The notes: generated by a model from the sequence alone, not told the origin. A stretch of DNA of 64,000 nucleotides from Suillus spraguei (GCA_016800925.1 JABCPU010000157.1:62001-126000), one strand, 5' to 3'. Positions 23,572-35,231 are shown, counted from the first letter of the stretch. Numbers and translations: made by a program.

Positions 23572-25111
23572 ATGCGTGCTTTATTTGTGTCCCTAATCGC
23601 CGCCTTTCAGGCGTTGGCGATTATTTTGCCGCAGCCACAACCTATTTCGATACAATTAACAAAAAGATCTACTCTCGGAACCGCTGACGGTCATGTTGAC
23701 CCTGCTTCAACCAGAACTTCAATTTGCAACACAGAAACGTAGGTCATCGTTCTTGTTCAGTGTTGTTCCCCATTGAGCAGGTAATCAGCAAGTTACAACG
23801 GGGCGCTGCTGCATTCGAGAGAAGCACTGGCACAGTCCTTTTCTCCTCGTCGCTAACAAAGCGAGCGGCAGCGTGTGGTTCTGACCCGCTGGTTGATGAC
23901 TCAAACGAACGTTGGTATGGAAAAATCGAAATCGGCACACCGCCGCAAACATTTACCAGTTTGTATTTCCGACTTGATCGTATCATGCATGATACACTGA
24001 TGCCGAACACCCTAGTTGATTGCGACACTGGTTCGACGGACTTCTTTCTACCTGGACCAAGCTGCGGGGACTCGTGCAGCGGACATGACATTTACAACCC
24101 TAACAGTAGTTCGTCTGCTGTGCCCCTTGGCCAGACATTCACAGTGGAGTACAGCGATGGTTCCATGGCTACAGGCGATCTATACAATGACACTGTGTTA
24201 CTTGCTGGTTTTCAGGTACGTAGTGTTTTTGTTGTCCCTCATTTAAATTCTGGAAGTATGTTGCAGGCCACTGCACAGACATTTGGAGTTGCCTCGTTAT
24301 ATTCATACGGGTTCTCGTCGGAGAACTTCGGTGCGGACGGGCTCATGGGAATGGCTTTCAAGTCTGTTTCCGAGTTTGGGGCAGACTCCGTTTTCCAAAC
24401 GCTGGTTTCACAAGGAGCTGTCCCGGAACCAGTGTTTGCTTTCAAAGTTGCATCCTCTGGTTCTGAACTTTACATTGGTGGCGTGAACTCTGCATTACAT
24501 CGTGGCCCGTTTACGTACATTCCAGTAACTCAAACGGTGAGTGCTGGCCGTCGACTACGAATTGTAAACTACGTTGCTCATACATCATTCGTGTGTTTGT
24601 CAGGGGTATTGGCAGGTTACTGGTGATGCCATCGGGATCGATGGGAAAGAGATCGTCAATAAATTCTCTGCAATTGTCGACACTGGGACCACGTTGATTT
24701 TGGGTGACACATCCTACGTCAGTCAGCTCTACGCAGTTATCAATGCGACAGAAGTAGGTGGGGGTGTATACTCGCGTAAGCATATTAACAGCTTCATCGT
24801 TGTGTTTGTCTGAAGGCTGTTTCAAGTACCGTGTGACGCAATGCCAAACGTAACCATCACCCTTGGCGGGAAGTCGATTGCACTTTCCGCAGAGACATTC
24901 AATTTTGGCACGTATGGTTCGTCTGGAAACACCTGTCTTGGTGGTATTGCAGGCAGTGAAGGTCTTGGAGGTCGGTCTTGGATCGTTTAGAGCTCACCTC
25001 GCTGACATTTTTTTTTCAGATCTATGGATCCTTGGTGACGTCTTCCTGAGAAACGTGTACACCGCCTTTGATGTTGAAAATCTCAGCGTTGGCTTTGCGG
25101 ACCTTGCATGA
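23572..25111 (+). CDS. Secreted aspartic protease (pepsin/polyporopepsin family A1)
   Basis: Endopeptidase with a signal peptide (MRALFVSLIAAFQALAI), a KRST propeptide start and two lobes. The first catalytic motif is DCDTGSTDFF, formed across intron 23959-24015; the second is IVDTGTTLI. The flap is YSDGS, and the C-terminus reads WILGDVFLRNVYTAFD. Introns are 23739-23780, 23959-24015, 24216-24266, 24537-24603, 24776-24826 and 24971-25019, and all but the first exon joins in frame. Within exon 1 the signal-peptide frame and the frame leading to NLQHRN differ by one base at 'gcttcaacc' (about 23704-23708): one T is missing relative to a continuous prosegment. It is therefore either a sequencing error or an inactivating deletion. 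The rest of the gene looks intact, and the enzyme would act outside the cell. Confidence 0.85.
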
Positions 25112-25425
25112 GCTTTGGTAATGCCTGCCTGATACCATTAATTGAACTCACACTCGAACATTGTAGCTTCCTTTGACAGTTGTTTGGACTAGGATGTTTA
25201 CCACACTGACGTTTACGATTCGGACTTAAACAAGGACTTGTAGAGAATCAATCTTTATGGCTTTACGACGGTGATGGCGATAATTGAATTCAATTGAAAG
25301 TGCATAATGCAACTTGTACAGGCTATATTACATGATGAACACAGTGTAGCTAGATATCAATGGAAGCATGAGATTCGGAAATTAAATTGCGACAATTAAT
25401 GGTTCTGGTGCTTCGTGTACCAAGT
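25112..25425. other. Convergent 3' intergenic region
   Basis: It separates the tail-to-tail protease and amidohydrolase genes. It contains 'tgtagcttcctttgacagttg' followed by 'actaggatgtttaccacactg', which resembles the region at 6461-6510 only loosely. Nothing else is seen. Confidence 0.4.
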
Positions 25426-27170
25426 TCAAGGCCGCCATTCGCTCAACCAAACGTCTCTTGGTCCTGGAAGTAGACTCTTCTGCCTCCGGATGTACTGACC
25501 GTACTCCATCTCCCCAACCACCTCCCCATGGCTGAACACCACCTTACCTCTGATAATCGTGTACCTCGGCCAGTTCTTGAGCTCAATACCCTCAAACGGT
25601 GTATAGTCGACAGCATGGTGCAACATCCCGTTCGTGAGCTTGAATGACTGGAACTTCGCTTGCGGGTACCAGATAACTAGATCAGCATCGAAGCCAGGGG
25701 CAATGCTGCCCTTTTTCTTCAATCCATACAGCTTAGCTGGGTTTGTCGATGTGACCTCGACAAATTTCTGTGGGGAGATGCGCCCGGAGAGGACGCCGCT
25801 AGAGAAAAGAAGAGGAACACGAGTTTCGACACCAGGCAGCCCATTGGGAATGAGGCGGAATTTGCCGTATGGAAGGTTTCCGTCTTTGAGCCCGCACTGC
25901 TTTCCGTTTGGATGATTGAATTTGGTAGGGGAGTGGTCTGAAGAAACAATGGTGAATGTTCCGTTCTTGACCCCAGCCCACATGGCGTCTTGGTCGGATT
26001 TGTCCTCCCGGATTGGAGGTGAGCATACACACTTGGCTCCTGCATAAAGCAGGTAAGACAAAGGTTAGCAGAATATAGCAGACGAGTCAGTACCTTCAAA
26101 GTCCCCCTTTCGCATCGAATCAGCGAGAAGGAACATGTACTGGGGACACGTTTCACCGTAAATAGGGAGCAGCCTCGTTTGTGCATTGCGGATGTGTGTT
26201 GCGGCAGGCCCACCGGATATATGTACGAGCAGGATCGGTGTATCCATGAGTTCAGCCAAACAAATGGCACGGTTCTAATATAATATGAGTATGTCATTTC
26301 AAACGAAGTACAAGATAAACTCACCGTAGCCTCAGCCTCCACGATCGGAGGTCGAGATGTGCCATGGTGATAAGGATGAGTCATGAGCTTCTGCTCCAGA
26401 TGCTGCGTCATCCAGTCAATAACATCAGCATTCTCAGCGTGCACCATCGTCGTGATACCAAGTTTCCGAGCGGAATACATGACATCGAGAATCTGGTAAT
26501 CCAGAAGTCTCAATGGTTTGTATGTCATATACAACTTCACACTCGTGATTCCGTACTCATTCACCATCCGCGGGAATTCATTTTCGACGATCTGGGGCGT
26601 CGGATTGGTGATGATGACATGGAAAGCGTAGTCGCAATAGGATTGGTCCTCGGCGAGTTTGTGATAGTCCTCGATAACAGTAATGATACTCTCATCCTTT
26701 TTCATTTGAGAAGCGAACGTGATTACTGTTGTCGTTCCTCCAGCTACCGCACTGCGCGTGCCCGTAATGAAAGTGTCACCGACAAAGTTTTCGGGATCGG
26801 GGACAACCCCATTCGTAATGATAGAGTGATCAATGTCTACACCAACGGTAGCTTCGTAAAACTACACAACATGATAGGTGTCTGAGCAAACGATGATGAG
26901 ATTTACTAACCTGGCTCAGATGAACATGAGCATCGACTCCTCCAGGAGTTATAAAAGCCCCTTCAGTGTCAATCTCTTGTGCACCGGGTGCAGCTGGAAG
27001 ACGCGGACCTATAGCGACAATGGTTCCATCCTGACATGGACAGTGACACGTCAGTAAAACTCGAACACAATAGCAGGTGGTGTTCGTACTTTGATTCCAA
27101 TATCACAAGACTCCCAAATGTCCGATGCAGTCACGACTGTACCATTGCGAATAACGAGGTCAAAATCCAT
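25426..27170 (-). CDS. Dihydropyrimidinase/hydantoinase-type amidohydrolase
   Basis: Cyclic-amidohydrolase superfamily; it would hydrolyse dihydropyrimidines or related cyclic amides in pyrimidine catabolism. The ATG at 27170 gives MDFDLVIRNGTVVTASDIW. The metal site is visible: HVH in GGVDAHVHLSQ, the lysine likely to be carboxylated in SVKLYMTYK, HAEN, LLVHISGG and the aspartate of SSDHSP. The substrate-loop region (NGLPGVETRVPLLF) and the C-terminal FSHGEVVGEMEYGQYI are also present. At least four introns join in phase, for example GDFEG to AKCVCSPP and HLSQ to FYEATVGVD. The length of about 530 residues is normal for the family, and no break is seen. It is convergent with the protease. 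The exact substrate cannot be read from the sequence. Confidence 0.88.
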
Positions 27171-28044
27171 GGCAGGGTATCAACAAAAGCTCCAGCATAT
27201 CGCACAAGAAACAACACAGATAAATACTCTCCTGGAGATAAGAAGAAGACCACATGAACATCATCTTACTTTATCTTCCAGAAGCAAGGTCTTGTGCCAG
27301 GAAGCATGCCTTGGAAGTTATGGCTGATTTTAGTAGTCCGGACACAGGCGGGCGCCTGATAAGGGGTGACATACGCTTATGTTAGTGAAGAACAAAATCT
27401 AGTACTAGGTATATGCTAATAAGATCACACCAATGTGCATTGGTCATGTGCAATGATTTAACATACATGTATGCTAATAAAGTCCGTCTTTTGTCTTTGA
27501 TTGCCAGCACGTTTGTCATGCACATTGGGTGTGCACAATCATGTTGGCTGTGAGCATCAGTTTAACATACATGTATGCTAATGGAATCAGCAGTCTGACT
27601 TTGATTGGTAGCATCACTATTATGTGCATCAGTGCACACATACTTAGTGACTGTGCGCATCACTGCGCACACACTCATTGCCCATGCGCATCTGTGCGCA
27701 CTCTCTCATTGGCAGCACATCTATGTACACACTCTCATTGGCTATGGTAAGCCTGGACGCCATATGATTATTTGGTTAAAGGGATAGCTCGCACAAAATA
27801 AGTATATGATGTCCTTGCTACTGTTTGGACCAATGTATCGGATATCCTCTAGTTGCAACTTTAGTCCAGTTATTGTTTACCCTGGAATGATAATGGCCCC
27901 CGAAAGTTCTCATAAAGCCAAACAATGTTAAGAAACACCTATTTCATTAGCGATGAATTGAGTAGCAAAACAAAACTAAGTCAACAGGCCTAATATATAA
28001 CAACTTGAGATACTACGCAAGCAACTTGTCCACAAAGGCGACCA
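27171..28044. repeat. Intergenic region with degenerate repeats
   Basis: Two copies of 'taacatacatgtatgctaat' with neighbouring 'ttgtc/gacttt-gattg' lie at about 27460 and 27560. A further array at 27610-27750 alternates 'gtgcgcat-ca-tgcgcacacactcattg' variants with a period of roughly 30-35 bp. No gene is seen. Confidence 0.6.
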
Positions 28045-31000
28045 TCACCGTCTCTCCCGCACCTTCAACCAGACGACAGCGATAACAACAACACCGAGCC
28101 CAGCGATAAAGGCAAAGAGTACAAGAATATCTCTATAATAATTGTTCAAGCCAAAACCAAACAGCTTATGTGCAGTGATCAATCAGTGATGCGAAGGGAA
28201 AGATACAGATATAATACACACCAGCTGCATGATGAGGGTGGCCGATACATTGACGGGTACGCCTTGCAAGGTATCGCTGATCATCAGTCCTGAACCTACT
28301 TCGTTTACCGAAATGGCTTCAAGGGTATACTGGCGGATTCAATAAATACTTATGAAACGTGAAATGTCAAATACACCCACTTTGAGCGGGCAAAGCCATT
28401 GCAGCCAACGCAAGACAGGCGGTATTGAAGCGAGGTGGACAAAGAAGCCAGCATAGGTCATCTGGTAGAGGGCAGAAAGAGCGGAAAGCAGGATCGCAAT
28501 CCCGCCATTGCGGAATAGCGTTCCTAAAAGGAAGTTCTGCGTGGAAAACCAGTAATCAGAGGAAGTAGGGCGTGATAGTAGAAAAAAAATATACAAAGAG
28601 TGTCATGACTAGCGTGTACAGGACGATGACCAATATAAACTTGAAGAAATGAACTGCGTCATGTGCAAGCCCAGCCATCCAGTATGTGCTGAAATCCTAG
28701 ATCAGTCCACAAGTATGGATAATGGAACTAAAGCAACTTGCATGGTGCACACAGCGATGGTGGGTATAATGCGAAGGGGTATCACGTCGAATATCAGGCG
28801 TGAAAGAAGCCAAGCTGTTGGGCTAAGGGCATCTGAGGAAAGAATCTCTATCGGGAAGAAATGGACAAACCTGTAATACCAGTTGGACCTCTCACGAAGG
28901 AAGAGGGGTCGTATTTCAACGATATTATAGAGTGCGCTGAGGGATGAGAATGCAATGAGGGACCCCTGAAAAGTGGTTTTATGTCGAGCCTGCACAATCA
29001 AACCATAATTTCTTACCATGAAGAAAAGGCATCCAACTCTGGCCTGGAATCCGGCGATAGTTGAACCAGTTTGATAGTAGAGACCACCTACAATGACGTT
29101 TAGCGCAATCAACAACATAATCATTTGCACATACCACAAAATACGCCGAGCACACAGGCGACACACACGTGCGTGAAAAATAAGGTCTTGTCTCTGCCAA
29201 AGTCAACTGGGTTAGAGGTCATAGAGATGAATAAGTAAAAGCGTGTGCACCTTCTTAAAACTTTCCATTCGCGTCCGCAAAGTACTTGCAACTGCGTGAG
29301 GAAAGTTGCCATATACATGGCCGGTGCCAAATTTTGCGTAGAGAGCGCTTCGACGTCTTTCCCTCCATGGACCCTCTCCTCGCTGCTGACACTTAGCCCT
29401 ACTTCGCCAACCGCATTGTTGCCCAGTGGCATGCCGGGGATGCCAGGAGACTCGCTTGCAATGTCAAGTAGGTAATCTGCGACGTTGTAACCTTCTTCGT
29501 AAGGCAGAACATCAGCCCCGGCTCCACCCTCTTCTCGCATGCGCATGAAGTATCGTGCTGGTGCCAATCCGCCTGGCCCTGAGTACAGTGCGCGCCCATT
29601 GGAAAGGAGGTGAACGGAGTCGAAGGTGTGGTAAAGCCGCGAACTCGGCTGATGCACGCTACAGATCACCGCCACACCCTTTCGATGTCCATGTGAGCCT
29701 GGATGACTTATGGCAACTCCACCTTCACGTGCGAGTTCCTTCAGTACATTGACAACCCTGAAGGCGCTGACTGAGTCCAATCCGCTGGTAGGTTCATCAC
29801 AAACCAGCACATCCGGGCAACTAACAAGTTCGAGCCCGATGCTAACGCGACGAGCTTCTCCGCCACTGATACCCCTACTGGTCCCATCCGTAGCGCCAAT
29901 TCTAGTTTCGGCGATACCATCTAAACCTAGTTTATAAATGACAGTGGAGACCAGTGCTGCCTTCGAGGATGCGGGAAGAGCTTCTGGGAGGCGAAGGCAT
30001 GCGGCGAATGTAAGGGCTTCGCGGACCGTCAACATTGAAGGAAGTATGTCACTCTGCGGAACGAAAGCTACCCTGGGATGATGTCCAGAGGCATAGGTAG
30101 GGAACGTGATAGATCCTGTATATTGACCCGATTTTGTCTTCCCAGCGATGAGTTCAACAAGAGTAGTCTTGCCTGCTCCACTAGGACCAAGGATTGCCAT
30201 CAGCTGACCTGATTCAATACTGCCACTGACGCTATCGAGTATGGTTTTTCCCCCCCGGATGGTAGATTTGGCAATCAGAGAGGACGGTGAATTTTTGGGC
30301 GATTGCACAATATATGAAATGTCGGACCATCGAACGCTTACTCCGCCGCTTTGGCCTCCATTGAAAGGTAACATTCTCGCCGCTCGTTGGATATACCAAC
30401 CCCACGCAACGACCGCTAACCCAAACGCAATTATTATCCCGACAACAGCGAGTCCTGCAATAACTCCCCCGCTGAGTTCAGTCCCACCCGACGCAGCTGC
30501 AGCGGAGGAGGTAGCGTTCGTTGTGTCAATAACGGCTTGAGAGACACATTCACCGAAGGCGCAGCCTTCCATAGATAAGCCCTGACTTCCGAATACTGAA
30601 TTGATGACATCCTGTTGAAAATAACAGGTATTGGTGATATCGCACGCAACTGTCAATGTTCCAGTGAGTCCGTCAATGGTACTTGTGAGGTTTGAGACCG
30701 GGACACCACCGCAGAATGTGGCATTTTGGATACAGCTACATGAAAGATTCTGACATGTCCAGGTGCTCGAGGTAGTATCGCCCGAACTGGTGGTGGAGTT
30801 GGATGATGTCTGAGTACAAGGCGAAGCAGTACAAAAGAACTGCTCTACGCCAGCATACATAAGTTGAGCATAGATGGAGGAGCTGGTGGAAGGCGACAAT
30901 AACGTTCCACTGGTATTATGCAATGGTGATAAAGAGCTGTTCAAAGTTCGGAGGATGTTCAGAGTAGATTCAAGAGGATAAAGTGCCTCTAATGTGGGAT

Positions 31001-31541
31001 TCTAGATTAAAAAATAAGTCAACTCGGGACACTAAACACTCGAATTCAACGATGTTGAACTGACATTAACTTGACAACTAAGTTCGCCAGCTGCCCATAC
31101 AGTAGGGGCAGTATTACAAACCAGAGTATCGTTCAGACCAACTAGACCGCCGTCGAGCCCCAAGGTTGCATTGCCATTGACTGCGACATACGCGACCTGG
31201 CACGCTGAAGAAGTAGTGCAAACATTACAGCCTACTCCTCCCCATTCGCTTTCGCAGGTGCAATCGGATGTGGTCAAGTTCGCAAAGCCAGACAATGACG
31301 CAGATGGTTAAGCTAAAGAGCGGCTCGAACCGTCAAATATAGTGCCACCGCATCCTGGTTGTGCACAAGTAGCACCTCCAAAGCCGGGAGGACAAATACA
31401 GCTCGAAGCATTAGATGGAGAAGTTTCACCGTAGTTCATACATGTTTGCCCAATGACGCTAGCTGAAAGGGTTAATAGGACAAGGACGACGCAGGAGAGA
31501 TGATACAGCCCATGATTCCGTACCACAGATAGTAGTGACAT
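28045..31541 (-). CDS. ABCG-type ABC transporter, ADP1-like, with an in-frame stop
   Basis: ATP-driven membrane transporter of the half-size WHITE/ABCG class. The ATG at 31541 starts a signal peptide, followed by a cysteine-rich EGF-like extracellular region, as in yeast Adp1. A TAA at 31308-31310 interrupts the frame between GSSRSLA and PSASLSGF with no intron borders nearby. The frame then continues to an intron ending before ALYPLESTL (about 31000). The ABC domain has Walker A GPSGAGKTTLVE, Q-loop VPQSDILPS, signature ISGGEARRVSIG, Walker B VLVCDEPTSGLDS and H-loop CSVHQPS. Downstream exons encode membrane helices (GGLYYQTGSTIAGFQ, ARPTSAWLLSRLIFDV-like, LLSALSALYQMTYAGFFV) and end in WLKVRERR, stop at 28045. 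Apart from the nonsense codon it appears complete. Substrate is unknown. Confidence 0.85.
31308..31310 (-). other. In-frame TAA in the ABCG N-terminal domain
   Basis: The codons on both sides stay in one open frame (…SRSLA, stop, PSASLSGFANLTT) and encode the continuing EGF-like region. It may be a null allele, a sequence error or a readthrough site; the sequence alone cannot decide. Confidence 0.8.
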
Positions 31542-31718
31542 ACTTCAGGATAGCTGTCAGGTGAATTGGAAAATCCTAGACAAGGATTTTATCACTGCCA
31601 GCTCAGTTAATATACGCATAAACGATTTATCGAACGACATGACACTGACGGTCTGTAATAGGGTCCGGAAGTAACCGAGACTTCAAAATGAAGGGTTGAG
31701 AAATTACGTGATCGCGAA

Positions 31719-31802
31719 CTCTATGAGGCAAACCGTCGATAGAGGGACTGGTAAAACTGAGTTTGAATTTGGATCAAGAGCGGATTCTCAGAGTAACGTG
31801 AC
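31719..31802 (+). repeat. 84-bp terminal inverted repeat, left
   Basis: Pairs base for base with 34929-35012 as far as read. Confidence 0.9.
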
Positions 31803-32158
31803 GAATAAGGCCGTTTAGGAATATCAAAATCACGTGAGCTTTTGCTAACTTATTGCTAAGTCTTATTCTGGTACATGATTGCAATATTACTAGGGGTTCG
31901 CTGTGCGAACTTATGACCTTGCTCCGTTCTAATTAATTCATATCATTCATTTTGCATGAGTGAACGCTATCAATTTTATTCGTACTTCATCGTCCTTACA
32001 CTTCTTCAGTCACTACGTCGTCTACCAAATCATCGTCCTCCATAAAGAAATAAGTGGCTCGAAATTCTCGTGCTAAGTACAATATTAGATCTTATTAATG
32101 CAGCACGTTCAATTCGAACTATTTTGACTAGAGATTACGTGCCTCGTAGAGTGGGACC

Positions 32159-32770
32159 ATGTTGAATCTGTCTCGATACTACTGCCAAGTCTACTGCCAT
32201 GTTGAGATTGTTGTTTTGACAACTGCAATGCAAGATGTAGCTGGCAAATCAGGTGATCATAGAAATATGATCATCCGAGATATAACTGGAGAAATGCTTC
32301 GCGTCGTGACTAACGTCTTTGAACCAAAGGCAAGTAAAGCAAAACTTATAACGATCTCTGCTAACATTAACCATAGAACATTCGCATTCCTGATTCACCT
32401 CATAGTCAGCGACTTCCAAATGCTCCCTTAATGGATGATATTACAGAGAACTGGCCTATTCCAACAGAACTCGAAGACGATCAAGTACACTCATCGTGCT
32501 TTGCCTCTCCCTGTTTTTCGAGATGGAATTCCTATCAGTCCCCTGGATATCAATCGAACGTTGGACGGAGCTTTAGTTGAAGTCCATTTTGAGGTTCATC
32601 ATTGGCATGTCTCAGGATATGACAGCTTTCAAGCGAAAGCGGAAGGAATTGACATCTTGAGGGATAGTGCCTTGATTCCATCAAAGCATTACCTTAACGA
32701 GGCCGAAGATGATCAGCCAGCTCAAAAGAAACAAGAAGTTGCCCAAGTAGCGAGCAGTTCCAAGGATTAG
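32159..32770 (+). pseudogene. Hypothetical gene with a GC-AG intron and a frameshift
   Basis: The reading frame from 32159 (TTG at 32161 region; no clear ATG) encodes DHRNMIIRDITGEMLRVV and ends FEPK. A well-formed intron with a GC donor (gcaagt, from about 32330), a gctaac branch site and an acatag-like acceptor at 32376 leads to NIRIPDSPHSQRLP and PTELEDDQVHSS. There the frame moves by one base (near 32492) into PLPVFRDGIPISPLD, then VHFEVHHWHVSG, and continues to TAG 32770. The family is not recognised. It lies inside the 84-bp-repeat element and is probably an element-encoded gene. Confidence 0.45.
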
Positions 32771-33092
32771 TGAGTTTGCAGTCATTTGTGTTGTTTTGCG
32801 ACTTCGTTGGTATCTGTGTTTTTGTATCCTGTGTTTGAAGTGGGTATCTGTGTTATTTGTATCATTGAAGCGGTCTGCGTAATCATGTATCATTATATAA
32901 GCGTCAATTTTCTCATGCACAGCATGATGTTCACATCAGGTGACTGACAGATTATCTACCCTCGCAACATGACCTCGCTACGCAAGGTAATGCGGAAACA
33001 CAAAAGTTGAATTTGCGTCTCGGAAACACTCGAAGTAAGACCCCGTAAGTGTTTGGCTTAGCAACTGCATCTCATTCAACGACGCGCTCCAC

Positions 33093-33605
33093 ATGCCGCC
33101 ACACACAGTCTCACTAGATCTAAAGGCTCGCATACCTGTTTTGTACCGACCTGGAGGTCGGTATTCCGTCACACGAATTTGCCATTTACTTGGTATCAAG
33201 AAGACCCTCGTCTACAAAACTATCAAGTTGACTGGCACCTCACCTCAAAATGCAAACCACGGGCTTCGTGGCCGACGTCGCAACCTCAGTATAGATGATA
33301 TTGCCTTTCTCACTACCATCCTTCGTCGAAATCCCACCATGTACCTCGATGAACTACAACACGAGTTGCGGGCCCGCCGTGGTGTTTTCGTATCTGTACA
33401 CACACTATTTCGCACCTTGCACAGGCTACAGTACAGCCACAAGAGTATCTCGGCTCGTGCTCTTGAACGAGATGAGGAACGACATGCTATATTCATGAAC
33501 AATATTGCCGAGATTGCGCCAGACCGTGAAATGTTGATGTTAATTGTTCTTGTTGTCGACATCCATGGCTTCCGTGCGACTATAATTGATCAACTGAGCA
33601 AGTGA
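33093..33605 (+). pseudogene. Tc1/mariner transposase, N-terminal half
   Basis: ATG 33093 starts MPPHTVSLDLKARIPVLY. Two helix-turn-helix segments follow (YSVTRICHLLGIKKTLVYKT and DDIAFLTTILRRNPTMYLDE), then ALERDEERHAIFMNNI, which leads to the first catalytic aspartate region (LMLIVLVVD). The frame stops soon afterwards, and the remaining DDE/D catalytic core is absent. It can bind ends at most. Its counterpart in an active element would be about twice as long. Confidence 0.75.
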
Positions 33606-33639
33606 TATCCCATTGTTGCCGTGGCATGAGTAAGATGAT

Positions 33640-33931
33640 CTAAGGACCGACATACCTGCGCGAAGCACCAGGAAGGTATTTAAAAGTGTACCTTTTCTTC
33701 TCGGTAACCTTATTGAGTGATTTGTCGTGCTTTGCAAGCATGGTTGTGAGGAATTCGAGGTAATTGGGTGCGGAGACGTGAAAAACGACTTCTTTGACCT
33801 TGGTAGACTTCACCTCCTGTTTTTCCATTGTTTTCTGTCGAGTTTTTCGTATATTTGTCAAGATTTACAACAAAGACGGTCTCAAACTGAGGTATTTCTG
33901 GCTCAGGGGATGCGGAAGGTGAAGCCATCAC
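33640..33931 (-). pseudogene. Fragment of another element-type gene inside the Tc1 element
   Basis: Two overlapping minus-strand frames join with a shift: MMASPSASPEPEIPQFETVF then KTRQKTMEKQEVKSTKVKE and FLTTMLAKHDKS. The lysine-rich 'KSTK.KE' pattern followed by a 'YLEFL..ML.KH' helix reminds me of the N-terminal part of a repeated Agaricomycete family, but I cannot name it. It replaces the catalytic half of the transposase. Confidence 0.4.
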
Positions 33932-34213
33932 TGGAAAGAAAGTCTAGGCGGCGCTGTATCATACTCGCAGCATACTCAGACAGTGGTTACCGGGTCTTAC
34001 TTCGGGTGTTTCCGAGACGCAAATTCAACTTTTGCGTTTCCGCATAATATTGCAATCAGCTGTAAGTCATCTCTGATTGAGGGCGGCGTTCGAGTACGCT
34101 ACGTTGCCAGCTGCTAGGCAGCCTCATCCGTCCACCACTCCATGTTTATATCTATGATCCTCTGCTATCGCTATTAATTGCTCTTTGTGCTGTAATTCCA
34201 GCTTGCAATCAGG

Positions 34214-34726
34214 ATGCGAGGCTCTTCGAAAATTCTGAATGCCGACTTCAATTGTTCCGTGGACTCTGGTTTTGTTGATATCACAACGAATGAACCCCTG
34301 GATATCTCTCACATTGCTGCAGCCCCTTCCCCACGACTCTTGTCACACGAACGCATCAAGTCTGCTGTTAAAATTCTCCGTGATGGCCGCATGTCAATCA
34401 TGGACTTCATACTCACGATTCCGGACCCTTCGAAACTCGATTTTGCCTACAATCGCGACTGGATTTACAACCGTTCTAGGCAGGAGAAGGAGAGTTCTAC
34501 GTGGCAAGGCCAAAAAGGAAAACTCGAGAAGATGTTCGACCGCTTATTTGCAAATTCGCGGGGTCGAGCTCGGATACTGGACTGGTTCCGTTCCCATGCA
34601 ATTGCTTATGTATCGGATACTGTCAGTAACGAGATGGATATGTTGAAGGAGGCACTACGGCCGTTAACGTCAGAACATAGACAATCAAGCATGCTCGTAG
34701 CGCATCCGTTTTGTCGTTATTATTGA
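34214..34726 (+). pseudogene. DUF6589-like gene, N-terminal fragment
   Basis: The frame starts MRGSSKILNADFNCSVDSG and includes LRDGRMSIMDFILTIPDP, then LEKMFDRLFANSRGRARILD and a helix ending in EMDMLKEAL. The 'RDGR.S..D..L.I.D' start with a following 'L..+...F....GR..+.+W' segment is what I remember from the N-terminus of mushroom DUF6589 proteins, which are large and element-like. Only about 170 residues are here, so it is truncated. The assignment is from memory and moderately sure. Confidence 0.4.
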
Positions 34727-34928
34727 GTATCTGAATATAATTGATAGGGAGTCGTTCTTTGATTGAATCACGCGCAAAACGATCCGGTGCATCAAGAGAA
34801 GCATCTTGGATGATGGAAGATTGGTCCATTGAATTTGCAGGTATAATTTGCGTCGCATCAATAGCAAGAAAGTTATATCGTTTATTTCGTATCATCCTGA
34901 AAAATACTCGTTTTCTCATTGGACAGAT

Positions 34929-35012
34929 GTCACGTTACTCTGAGAATCCGCTCTTGATCCAAATTCAAACTCAGTTTTACCAGTCCCTCTATCGACGGTT
35001 TGCCTCATAGAG
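34929..35012 (-). repeat. 84-bp terminal inverted repeat, right
   Basis: Inverted partner of 31719-31802. Confidence 0.9.
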
Positions 35013-35231
35013 GGGCTGGTCACCAGTCTAATCGCGAACCTGCATTAGCTAAATTCCTCCAGTTAAACAGGCTACCTCAGTAGCTCTGACATATAAGTAT
35101 GTTTGCTTCCCTTCTTTGCTGTTTGACCTCTTTGTGTCTGTTTTGTTCAGATTTTATCTTGGTGGTCACCGACATCGACACCCGCACCCGCACCTGCTCT
35201 GAAAGAAAAATATGTTCTCACAAACCCCAAG

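Larger units (their letters stand above)
32990..34045 (+). mobile_element. Tc1/mariner-type element, 1,056 bp, internally altered
   Basis: The 54-bp terminal inverted repeats (32990-33043 and 33992-34045; start atgcggaaac, end taagaccc) differ at only two positions. TA dinucleotides border the ends. It contains the first half of a transposase and, on the opposite strand, an unrelated frame, so it cannot encode a complete enzyme. It is nested in the larger element. Confidence 0.8.
31719..35012. mobile_element. Composite transposon bounded by 84-bp inverted repeats
   Basis: Positions 31719-31802 and 34929-35012 are the same 84 bp in opposite orientation, starting 'ctctatgaggcaaacc' and ending 'gagtaacgtgac'. 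The 9-bp word atcgcgaac is found directly repeated at 31711-31719 and 35031-35039, a possible target-site duplication, although the right copy lies 18 bp beyond the repeat end. Inside are a hypothetical gene, a shorter Tc1-type element and a DUF6589-like fragment. Long terminal repeats and a 9-bp duplication would fit a Mutator-like element, but no such transposase is seen. Confidence 0.6.

Noticed and set aside
24776..24826. A second frameshift in the protease between GGVYS and PCDAMPN
   Set aside because: Using the acceptor 'tttcaag' at 24826 gives an in-frame junction, so no break is needed.
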